The notes below the pieces were generated by a model. That model did not search any database and was not told where the DNA came from. It saw only the letters and a list, made by a program, of their open reading frames with translations. This document shows positions 54,927 to 64,000 of a DNA stretch of 64,000 bases, piece after piece. The first letter of the stretch is position 1; each line of letters begins with the position of its first letter. Source of the DNA: Eupeodes corollae (lineage: Eukaryota > Arthropoda > Insecta > Diptera > Syrphidae). The stretch covers positions 307,208,485 to 307,272,484 of the forward strand of contig NC_079147.1 of NCBI RefSeq assembly GCF_945859685.1. The letters run 5' to 3'. The position numbers were made by a program, and so were the translations under genes.

Positions 54927-56072
54927 ATCCTTGCGCTTTAAATCCGACTTTATTACCGGATTGAATAATGTATTTTACAGGTTGGAAACAGGTAAAAACC
55001 CATATCCTTAAAGGACATCAATAAATTAAGTCATTTGTACAGGCAGGCCTCAAATTTATAAACGAATTTTTCTTCAAAATCGGATAGGTATAGAAACTTT
55101 AATTCAAATTGTGTCAGATTTATAGAGCAGTGGTTTAAAGTTCCAGAAAAATGATGATGATAGCAATATGCACCAAAAATTAAAAAAATTCAATTTTGGT
55201 CACCTATTGGGGGTATTTTTAGCTTAAAACTTTATAAATTTGAAACCGCTGAAAACGTATTGTTGCATGCAAATCAAAACGTCAAATATGTTCTAAACCT
55301 AATAAGATCAAAAGTTAATATTTTATTCTTTAAAGTAGCTCAGGAACCGAAATTAAGGAACTGAAAAAAGCATAAAAATATCAATTTGTCAAAATTTTGA
55401 GGGTCGGTACATTTTCTTTATATATTTTTGTAATCTAAGTCCAATTACGCAAGTTTTGAGAGGTATATTGTTCGGAAATCAAAAAAAAAATTGTCGGGAC
55501 ACCCTACTGTACATGTTCATTTGTGTTACACAACAAAAATCAAAAATTCAAAAAACAAATAAAAAACCTAAAAAAAATAACAAATTAAAAATTTTAATTA
55601 ACAATTGTTCTACAATATGGGCATAATACGACAGATGGAGCGTTTGTTAACATGGCCTGGCCACAACTAGCGTGGGAACTTCAGCTACTTTGCTAAAGTG
55701 GGTTTCGTTCTCACTGAGTGGGAACTAAGTCCCTCAGTGGACTACGTTCCCGTTTACTTAGTTCCCTGCACCATGTTTTGTGAGATTTAACACCACTCGT
55801 CCATTTTCTGTGGGGATATGTGAAATCGTTAGATTTATTATTAACTCGAAACGATTGACACTTCGAGGACAAAATAAACCGTCTTAATTCCGTATTCGGC
55901 CACAAAGATTAGAGAGAAATTATTTTTAAATAACAATGTCAGAAAATCGTCTTACAAGTGATATAAATTTCATGTCAATTTAAAAAATCATTTTTTTTTG
56001 TATTCCATTTAAAAGCTGTATGCCTAAAAAAAAAAACACCCTTTTCAACTTTAACTAAAACTTCAACTCAGG

Positions 56073-56121
56073 CTTCTATTTGGCTTTCAATAATTTAATG
56101 CTTATATCTTTTCGCATATAA
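56073..56121 (+). repeat. Direct repeat flanking the mariner-like nest, right copy
   Basis: CTTCTATTTGGCTTTCAATA..CATATAA, matching 51291-51339 at roughly 85 percent by eye. It lies 31 bp outside the right terminus of the nest. Confidence 0.75.
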
Positions 56122-57660
56122 GATAATGATAATTCAAAGTCAGGCTATAATGTGCTTTTGGGTCTCTTATACTATTTCTACCGTTCTGAGTCTTATATGA
56201 AAGACAAGGGAAAGGGAGGCCTATAGTGACTCCACACCACCATAATATGGCGGGGGATTGTATATATAGATGCGGCTGCAATAAATTGCATTTCACAAAA
56301 ATCGTGACCAGAAAATGTTAGAGCCCAACCAGATACGACTCCAAAAGTGTGAGATGAGCCCTCGAAGCTCGAAGGAGACATCCGATGGAGGAGTTGGGGG
56401 AGGCGGGCGTATAGCGAGCCCGAAATTTTATTGTCGCACTTGGAATTTATGGAGTTCTCAGTTCGGATTATATGGCCGTTCTTTTGTTGAACGATATTTT
56501 TTTTCGGGTGGGATTTATTGTTATTATGTTTGTTTCGTGAGATTGGAGAAGATTATATTTTTGTGAGGGGTAATGTGCTGCGGCTTGGGCTTCAAATATA
56601 GTACCAACTTTTTGCTACCTCAAGAGTGCTTCAGAGAGCTATTGAGTCCCCATTGGATGTGGATACCGCTGCACTGCTGAGGGATTAAATATTGTTTTTA
56701 TTTTTTGGTTTATTTTGTATTCGAATTTACCCATGCTGTCGGTTTTTGATGACACATTTTATGGGCGTTACGATGCTTATTATGAATATCATTTATTTGT
56801 TCGTTTACAAGAGCAACAAAAAGTTACGACGGCATTAGGATGTTAACAATAAAGTAAAAGGTTAGGTGAGAGATAGGTACCTATAAGCTGCGGGTTTTTA
56901 GATGGGGTTTTATGATTGAGATCAATTATTTAAAAAGTAATCATATAGGCTATAGAGCAAAGGATCATATGCGTTTAGAGGATGGCAGGATATCTGATTT
57001 AAGGAAGTGATGGGAAATACAAATAAAGCAAGTTTCATAGGCCTTAATTCTTACAAACAAAAATTAAATGAATAAAGTATCACATTCGGGGGTGTTTCCC
57101 TTTAGATACGTTTTTAGTACTCGTACTTAAAAGTGTAATAAAGAAAGGAAATACAAGTCGAGGCTGACACATGTCAGCTTTTAACATCAAAACCGCGCAT
57201 CAAAAATTAATTATGAATAAATAAATTTGGTAGTGCGACAACTCATGATGGAAAATAAGGGTCTACAGTGTCAAACAACTTTTAAACATTTTTATTTTGC
57301 TGCTGTGGGTCTTTATGTTGAAAAAAGGAGGGTCTACAATTTAATAGCTGATCCCAAAAGATTATAAGCGAGGTAGAAAATATTAAAACATAATTGATAC
57401 TCTCGGTAGAGATGCCTGTTCTTTATATGACCCTTTGTCCTTCTGTTAAGAACTTCAACGTTAGTGAAAAGCTCATAATATTCGAATTCAAAATTTTATA
57501 AGGGGTAATTAATAACCGTGAACAGCACCGCAATGCCTTATGTCTTTCGTTTTTTATTGATACAAGTCCTTAAACAATTCTGCGTATAGCTCGAAATTCC
57601 GGGAATGCATTTCAGATTAAGCTAAATTTCGGAAATATTGTCAAGTATTGTCAAGTACAA
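56122..57660. other. Non-coding stretch without recognisable gene
   Basis: Moderately AT-rich. The short frames near 56100-56560 match nothing. GCTGACACATGTCAGC at 57161-57176 is a perfect 16-bp palindrome. Confidence 0.4.
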
Positions 57661-57669
57661 ACTTAAGGT

Positions 57670-58720
57670 GACACTACAGTCCTGTGTAAACACGCTTCAC
57701 CTAACAAACTTTGCCATCTAGCTCAGTCCCTAGCTTGATGTCACCAGTTGCGTACCCCAAGTTGGTTAAGATCACTTTTGACTTGTGCGTGCTAACTGGT
57801 CCTTCCTCTACTGCGCTAACCTGTGGGAGTGGATTCGAAGACTTGCTGAGCCGGAGCATTGGTTTCTCTGTGATCTACGTGACCCAGCCATTTGGCTCGC
57901 TTGTCGTTCCATCTTCTCCTCCACTCACCTTCTGTGCATACGTTACTGTAGAACACGCGAACAACATTTCTCTCGAAACGACTCAAGGCGCTTTAATCCG
58001 CTTTTGTCATAGTCTATGCTTCTGCACCGTATATCAGGACGGGGAGAGGGCTTTGCTACCCAATTGCTTTCTTAGACCAAATAAACAGCGGTTAGCAAGA
58101 GTTGGTTTCGCTGTTTTCTGTGTTCATAGCGGAGTTTAGGTAGACAAAGTCCTTAAACACCTCAAAGTTACGTCTGTCGATGGTGACGTTTTCAACGAGA
58201 TGGCGGCGCCGGTGTTGAACTTTGTTTTGAGTTCACATAACATTAAACCCATTTTTGCCGCCTCTGCCTAAGTGCTTGCAAAAGCTCCATTGACATCACG
58301 CTGAGTTTTTTCGATGTCTTAAGGTCTTAAGCATATGGTAGTGATTGGACAGAGTTTTGAACGAGTGTTGAAGCTATTCTTTCAAGAACGATCTTAAAGA
58401 AATCTCAAGCCTTTTTGACATCGAAAGGTTCTGTTAAGTTGTGTCATCCTGCACAAACGGACAAGTTTGGCAGAGATGCTGATAGCTCTTTACTGCTCCT
58501 AGAGGCTATCATATGCGGCCGTGAAATCTATGAAAAGATCGTGGGTTTGATGTTCTTCGGGTTTTTTTTCAGAATCTGCTATAATGTTAATATTTGATCG
58601 ACTGCACACTTTCCTGGCCTTAAACCACACTGATAAGAACCCCTATCAGGTTGTTGAAGATGGGCTTTAGACGCTCACCTAGTACGAGTTAAAAAGAAAC
58701 TACTGTAAGTTCAATCTTGA
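57670..58720 (-). pseudogene. RTE-like LINE remnant, second copy
   Basis: On the minus strand YQCGF-RPGKCAVDQILT-type residues lie near 58640-58580 and a SFHRFHGRI-type remnant of the first catalytic block near 58540. Segments around 58100-57780 match the family's LL-x-YGAEA..K-x-D..RFERN and W-R-R-R blocks in broken frames. The 3' end ACACAGGACTGTAGTG lies at 57670-57690 (inverse). It is the same family as 1-535 but a longer fragment, covering most of RT. Stops, frameshifts and deletions are frequent. Confidence 0.7.
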
Positions 58721-58879
58721 GAATAGGGGTTTGTTCCCGCCAGAACCAACCTTTTTTCTATGTATTTATATATTATTAATTTAGTCTAGTACAAACTTCA
58801 TAACGAATCGGTTGTTCCAGTTCAATAAATAAAGTTCATTGTAGTTTTATAAAATTAACGCTTATTTATTTATCATTTA

Positions 58880-59200
58880 TATGGAAAACCTTAATTTCCA
58901 GCGTAAACATTAAAGACAACTCTCAGCTTAGTTGTAGTGCTAGTATTTTTAACGAAGGCTCTGTGGGGCATGTCGAAGTGTTTTCCGGCAACAGGCGGTT
59001 GAGTTACCTTCTCCATATGACCCAATTCAATAAACTCCTTAATGAAGGCTTTGTATTGCATTCTGAGGCATTCGTCCATTGCAAAAAGAGCTTTCATGCG
59101 GAGAAGAGATAGAACAGCAGCATGACGTGGTGGTGGAATCTTGTTAATTATGTCAGCTTGTCTCGATGATATTTTGATAGGCCCATAATTGTTCACTTCT
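58880..59200 (-). pseudogene. BEL/Pao reverse transcriptase fragment
   Basis: A 101-codon minus-strand frame reads YKAFIKEFIELGHMEKV, then MPHRAFVKNTSTTTKLRVVF. This matches the start of the BEL/Pao RT domain (E-Y-x-x-L-G-H-M..LPHH-x-V-x-K..TKLRVVFD-A-S-A). The intact element at 30.4 kb has the equivalent at residues about 870-920 but differs in sequence, so this is another, older BEL lineage. Nothing of the later catalytic region follows. Confidence 0.8.
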
Positions 59201-59381
59201 CCTTGTTATTTAAAATACTGCACATTCGAATGAGAGTCAAGATCCTCTAGAAGCCAGAAACTTAATTCTCGATGTACATACAGTCTAAGGGATACTTTTG
59301 AATGAATTGACTTTAACCAATATTAAAGATGGGAACAATTCCGTGGGAAATAGCCCCTAGTTTGAAAAATGTATGTATATT

Positions 59382-61972
59382 AGGGTGGGTCACACGAGTT
59401 CTGGCATAGATTTTCGGCTTTCCATCTGTGTTTCGATGAATCCTTGTTTGCTTAAGCTATCACACAAAGTAACTGAAGCTTCAGTTACAGCCTTTACTGC
59501 CCGTTCAACAACTTGAGTGTGACAAGGAAGGCGCATCCAATCTAAATTTCCATCGACTTCTTGTTCAACAAACATTCTTCGGTTATGGATTTTAATATCA
59601 GTGTCTCAATAATTTTGTCTTGCCAACTCAAAAGGTTGAATCATGTTGAAGCATTGAAATTTACATTCGGGACTTGGAACAGGCCCAATTTTTTGAAGTT
59701 GTTGGTCTAGCTCTTAAAATTCGATGACTAGTTAATTCAGGAATGTGTGGCTGGGGATCTGTGATCATTGCAAGCAATAAGTTTTTCGGATGTGCGAAAT
59801 AGCTGTTCCTTTGAATAACTGGGTAAATAGCAGCTTTTTAATATGGTGGCTGATATTTGGTTTGAGTTTTAATAGAAAGCCTTACCGGAGCGTAAACCTT
59901 GACGATGTACGTTGCAAGGGTGATAAGATTTGCAGAAGCAGACTCTGTTGAAGCATAAAGCCGAAGAATTCTGTTGGCACGAGTTAGCCATCGTGTATGG
60001 TTCATTTTGCTTGGTGATTTTTTGCTAAATCACTAGGAATTATGCCGGATAAAACTGCCTTAACTATTCTGTACAAGTATTTTTGGTCTGTGCTAATATC
60101 ATCAGCAGAAAGTGCAGGTAAGTTCGTCGGAATAGGTTTGAACTGAGTTAATTGTAATTTTTTCAAATTTTTCGAGTTCTTTGCCAATAACGCCTGTGGC
60201 CCAGAAGAACTGCCATCAATATGTTGAAAGTGATGCCTAAATCATAGCTCAATCAAATGCAATAAACAAATGATGCACTGCAATGGCTTATTTTTTTTCC
60301 AGCATCTGTATGATTCCGCCGTTTTTACCAACATTTACATTTGTGCTATCACATCCAATTGAAATTTAATTAAACATTAATATATCTACATTCATAAAAT
60401 ATTGAATATTTCTTGTTCTATACACTTTGCAGTGCCTGAAGAAGTTGCGATGTAGCCTAAAAACTTCACGTCGGGTTCTTTTATTAATGAAATGTGTTCC
60501 TTAAGTATGCGTTGTCTGTATTTTTTGCCATCTTTTTCAGATAAAGTTAAAGTCTGTTCCTTTCTTCCATCAAAGAAAAATGCGGGAAGCAGTGAAACAG
60601 TTTTGTTGTGAAATCACATTTTGCCTGATTTTTTGTCTTTCTCGGCGCATCTTATTTGTGTCTAGTATTTTGTCAGTCGATGCATGCAGAACTGCTGAGG
60701 CAATGGCTGCTCCCGCCCTGTCTGACACTTCAAATCTAATGCATGTTTTTGAAAGTAAAGCCAAATCAACTGAAATTTTAGAAGTGCTCGCTGATCCAGT
60801 CACTGGGAGTCGCCAATCCAATTCGAAAATTTGGTTCCTCGAAATCCGTTTGGACACATCCGGATTCAAACCTTGTCGTACACAGTTAAGCTTTTTTTTT
60901 TTCTCTTCTCGTAACGATTTTCTTTTCAGCGCTTTTGTCATCTCTTTTGTTGTTCGCTTTTCTATTATGAAATTACGTCCAATAACAGGTACTTTTTTGT
61001 TTTTCGAACAAGTACATTTAAGTTAGTTTTGGCATTTGCAAGCCAAATAACAGTTTGCTTCTTACACGAAACTCTTCCAACTCATCATTTCCGGTATTTC
61101 TGGGTGAGACTTGTTAAAGATTTTGCAATTTAAATAATATGTTTGTAGCATTACCTTGATTTGTTTCGGTTCTAGTGTAGGAATAGAAGATTACGCCCAT
61201 ACGTCTTCCAATTTTGCAACTTCCCCAGCTTCTATTTCTTTATATGTTGGTTCTTTTTTAGTTTCCCTTTGGTATTTAATTTGTGTCGAGTCCAATTATA
61301 AAACTGCATAACCTCTTCTTAGGTTGGCAATATTTTGTGTTTAAATTCGCCAATATAACTAAATAAAGGACACTTCTAACTATTTTGAGTGCGTTCTATT
61401 TTCTTGATCACACAAAACAAATAAACGTTTTCTATAACTTAACACAGAATGAAATCAATAACAATCGGATGTATTAATAGCTCAAAATTCCCTTTTTCTC
61501 AAATTTAAAAGCAAACAAACGGACTTAGTAAAAGAAATAATGAGAAATATTTATTTAATTTTCTTCTTCTTCTACGTTTGAATTTAGAAAATTAAAATTA
61601 AATATGGCCGATGGGCGCGCGATTTGAAATGTATTCAAATAAATAATGATTCCCAATAAATACGAACAATAATTGATGTTTTAATTTAAGAATGATGTTA
61701 TACATTATAATAGTAATATTATTCAGTTTTTGAAAGGTTTTACCAAAAAATCAGGCCTCACTTCTAGTGAAATCTGATAAAAATAAGTGGAGCAAAGAAT
61801 GTGAGATTTTAAGGCAAAATTCAGCTTTCCTTCAAAACTTTAACAAAAATCCGGAGGCACTTAGGCTTGAAAGATTAAAATTAAACTTCACGCATAAGGT
61901 TACGGGACCAATTACCACCTTTTATCCGCTGAGCCCTGTTAAAAATCCAAAAGATTGAAATTCGTCCCACCC
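59382..61972 (-). mobile_element. Putative 2.6-kb DNA transposon with AGGGTGGG termini
   Basis: The left end AGGGTGGGTCACACGAGTT at 59382 and the inverse of the right end, AAGGGTGGGACGAATTTC at 61973, form an imperfect terminal inverted repeat of about 18 bp. The target duplication is unclear. Inside, the minus strand encodes a degraded protein of an uncharacterised insect family. That it is a DNA transposon is inferred from the termini only. Confidence 0.5.
59390..60941 (-). pseudogene. Decayed uncharacterised protein, probably transposon-borne
   Basis: Minus-strand segments in order: RFEVSDRAGAAIASAVL and KMRRERQKIRQN (60941-60570 frame), then STNVNVGKNGGIIQMLEKK near 60360-60300, IGKELEKFEKI near 60190, and LPALSADDISTDQKYLYRIV (60110-60060). 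Finally LPCHTQVVERAVKAVTEAS (59530-59470) is followed by MESRKSMPELV. These match, in the same order, a protein family I remember from many insect genomes only as uncharacterised and multicopy (CDxTNVNxGKxGGII, STDQKYL and CHTQAVERxVK are its hallmarks). Stops and frameshifts are frequent. Its biochemical role is not known to me; a transposase is plausible because acidic residues (D of the STN block, D of STDQ, E of VER) are spaced conserved positions. Confidence 0.6.
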
Positions 61973-62372
61973 TTATGTGTATACAGACACATGATATTTG
62001 AAAAAAATCGACAGCATAGCATTTCAACAACTTGACTTATTCCAATCATTTCAGTAAATACAAATACTTGAAGAACGTGCCAAAATGATGTAGTTGTAAT
62101 CTGAACACAACTGTTCAAATTTGTACGCCTATTTTTACCAGCATTTTACCCCACGTGTCTTGGCCGTACTCGATTTAAAAATCAAAATTTTCAGATTTGA
62201 TTCCACCGGACTTTAAACAAGCCGAAGAGCATTAAAGGGGGTTGAAGGATAATGTGCAGCTTTATCACCCCAAAAAAGGCCTTGCTTTTTCAAAAAATTG
62301 TAAAATATAATAAGAACTGTCAACATTTGTTCGATCTTTCTTCTTAGCCTATTCAAATGGTGAAGTAAAACA

Positions 62373-62472
62373 GTCATGTTTTTTTTTCAAAACTAATAAA
62401 TCTATTTGCAGGTTAATTTGCAACTAATTACCATTTCCCTCTGTTTTTTCGTTATACAAAAAAAAACATGAC
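62373..62472. repeat. 100-bp inverted-repeat unit (MITE-like)
   Basis: GTCATGTTTTTTTTT at 62373-62387 and AAAAAAAAACATGAC at 62458-62472 are perfect inverted repeats of 15 bp bounding 70 bp. The size and ends fit a very small MITE. Part of the match is a homopolymer, so chance is not excluded. Confidence 0.4.
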
Positions 62473-63499
62473 AGCTACTCCATAATTCAAAATGTCCACC
62501 TTCAATTTTGACAGGTAACAAAAGAAAATTGTCAGCTGTACATATAATTCGCGTTATTGTCAATGTGCAAAACTGAACTCGAACTGAAATGATAAATTAA
62601 CTTGTGTCCTTTGCAACTCGGTCGGGACATCATCATTTTTTTTTTCTTTATGTAAAGTTAATATCAGGCCGTAGACATAATAATTACAATAATAGACAGA
62701 AAAGAAAATAGAAGAAAAAAAAAAAACAACTGTATATCTACTGAATAACTAACTTATCTTTTGCCACAAAATTGCGGCATTCATTTTCATTTTCATAAAA
62801 TCGTCCACCATTTGAACCCCTAACATTTTATATGTGGCAGGTTTATATAAAATGACATTTCTGCCCCCTCCTGTTAAACTCTAACCTCTAAGCCACCTAC
62901 TCACCACCAGAGTTTTTTTTTTTGCATGGCTGGTATAAGAACTCACCTCACCACTGTCAGATTACAAGTCATTGCGGTGGGCTTGCAAAATTATTCATAA
63001 ACTTGCAATTGCAATTCTTATTCTCTGTTCTTCTATCTTTTCGACTTCATCCTTTTCCATTTTGATTCCCGGTTGTGTGTTTGGTCAGGGATGGAAATGC
63101 AAGTTAAAATTTTGTACTTAACCAAAGCTAGGATCTTCCCCACATAACTTAGTTAGTTCTTCTTATCTTTCTACAATAAGTCAGTTTAATTTAAAGGATG
63201 TCTTATATAAGTTCTACGTATTTAAGCCTTTTTTTCATGTGCTCCTTTCTATTATGTTGAGTGTTATCAGGAAGAATACCTCCTACGAAGTAATTTGTCA
63301 TCCCTGACTGTTGTGTGGGTACTATGAGTAATGATATATCAGGACTCAGGAGACACAACAAGAAGCTACTAAAAATGGAAACTTACATATTCATGCGATT
63401 CAAATGCAAAAAGCAAATAAATAAAACAGCACACAGCAGTGGCATAACGAAACGAGGAGTAGAAACCTCCAACTCCATCTCCAACTCTGCAACGTAGTT

Positions 63500-63728
63500 T
63501 TGGTTGTCGTCGACTTCATCGTCATCGTCGTCGTCCTGATTCTCGACCTCGTCTTCGTCCTCGTCCTAGGTGCGTCATTGCTGCAGCAGAAGCTCACAAA
63601 CCAAACCCATATCTCTGGGACTAGTTAAATTAACCCATGTTCCATGTGCATTGCGATACAAGGCTTTGTATCATACCCGATGACGATGATGATGACGAAG
63701 ACGACGAGGACGAGCACGAGGACGACTG
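63500..63728. repeat. Pair of complementary trinucleotide runs
   Basis: 63500-63571 is rich in GTC/ATC/CTC words. 63676-63728 is rich in the complementary GAC/GAT/GAG words, about 100 bp further on. Together they could pair as a long imperfect hairpin. Confidence 0.7.
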
Positions 63729-64000
63729 TGGAGTTGGAAAAGTTGATCCTATCTTCCCCCGCACCATATACCTTGTGTGTGCACTCACAAATAACGGTGA
63801 GCCCCTCCAGAGGTGATATATGCGAGCTGTTTTGCACATTACTTGAACTAACATAACATGCTTTATTGCCAGCACCAACAATACAACATCTTTACCATCC
63901 CGCCCTCTTTGCCGGTAAGGCAGGTCACCTTAGCCCATGCTGTTTCCTTTATCGTTATATACAATATGAGTCCCTGAGGGATGCATGCAATGAGACAGTA

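Larger units (their letters stand above)
52265..55772. mobile_element. 3.5-kb element with about 100-bp terminal inverted repeats
   Basis: The left terminus GGTGCAGGAAACTTAGT and the right terminus (inverse) GGTGCAGGGAACTAAGT begin repeats that stay alignable for about 100 bp. Shared blocks are GACTTAGTTCCCACTCAGTG and ACTTTA-CAAAGT. It is flanked by ATGTTTTTG (52255-52263) and ATGTTTTG (55773-55780), an 8-bp-type duplication with one extra T, lying inside a mariner-like transposase. It holds a copy of the array-bearing repeat in its left half and a 181-codon minus-strand frame in its right half. The 8-bp duplication would fit hAT- or P-like transposition. The termini are not ones I can name. 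Confidence 0.7.
51341..56041 (+). mobile_element. Mariner-like (IS630/Tc1 superfamily) element interrupted by nested insertions
   Basis: The ends are AGGTGTTTTTTTTAAGG at 51341 and its approximate inverse ...AAAAAAAAAACACCC at 56041. Transposase pieces occur on the plus strand in order. MKRLTFEQRLKLE lies at 51437-51476. A block corresponding to RYW-x-DNPQVQVETR lies near 51970-52040. FQ-DGATAHT-like residues (degraded) lie near 52170-52210, and TPLVHFLWGYVKSL near 55795-55840. Between the first two pieces lies a smaller element, and between the last two a 3.5-kb element with its own target duplication. The transposase family is the one seen at 5.4 and 19.7 kb. Confidence 0.65.
61973..64000. 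other. Non-coding right end of the window
   Basis: AT-rich to about 63.2 kb without coding signature. It includes a small hairpin-type repeat at 62373-62472 and (GTC)/(GAC)-type runs near 63.5-63.73 kb, listed separately. Open frames at 63400-63881 are produced by the runs. Confidence 0.4.

Noticed and set aside
63400..63881. Ser/Thr/Arg-rich frames on both strands
   Set aside because: Products of the trinucleotide runs.
1..64000. CRISPR arrays, bacterial operons, rRNA genes
   Set aside because: None seen; the window is a eukaryotic, insect-type genome.

Overview
The window looks like a piece of a large, AT-rich insect genome, most likely a fly (Diptera). The mobile-element families support this: Jockey-type LINEs, BEL/Pao elements with an F-like Env, Tc1/Tc3/mariner-like transposons, and an RNase H-bearing LINE whose ORF1 carries a DUF4780-type domain. 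I found no convincing host protein-coding gene, rRNA or tRNA gene. Almost everything recognisable is a transposable element, in strata of different age. The species cannot be named from the sequence.

Left part (1-29.8 kb): old, broken elements in AT-rich DNA. There is an RTE-like LINE end (1-535), a LINE RT remnant (775-2030, minus), a BEL/Pao gag remnant (2.0-3.0 kb, minus), a mariner-like remnant (5.4-5.8 kb), a ZMYM1-like hAT transposase remnant (6.6-7.6 kb, minus) and a Tc1-like element with long inverted repeats (11.1-12.7 kb). More LINE remnants of three families lie at 17.5-21.9 and 26.7-27.7 kb. A tRNA-headed SINE family (19.8 and 21.1 kb) and a dispersed repeat with an internal array of about 155-177 bp units (13.4, 23.8 and 24.9 kb) also occur here.

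Centre (29,835-43,972): a young BEL/Pao retrotransposon. Its two 414-bp LTRs appear identical by eye and it is flanked by a CGAG target duplication. It has a primer-binding site, a 1862-codon gag-pol frame, an F-like env frame and a polypurine tract. An 11-nt insertion breaks the end of pol. Between pol and env sits a second young element (36,031-41,656), an RNase H-bearing LINE (LOA-like) with two open reading frames and a 13-bp target duplication. The first base of this LINE begins a fold that matches a hepatitis-delta-virus-like self-cleaving ribozyme. Its ORF1 carries an ENPGP (2A-like) motif, and its 3' end is a CCTAA-type pentanucleotide tail.

Right part (44-64 kb): a third SINE copy, two more copies of the array-bearing repeat, a Jockey remnant with a poly(A) end, a Tc3-like remnant, and a nest around 51.3-56.0 kb. 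In that nest a mariner-like element is interrupted by other elements, including a 3.5-kb element with inverted repeats of about 100 bp and an unrecognised ORF. Further right are a second RTE-like remnant, a BEL RT remnant and a 2.6-kb element bounded by AGGGTGGG termini that encodes a decayed protein of an uncharacterised insect family. GC-richer stretches at 15.8-17.0, 28.3-29.6 and 49.9-51.2 kb, and simple repeats near 63.5 kb, are the best candidates for host non-coding or regulatory DNA.
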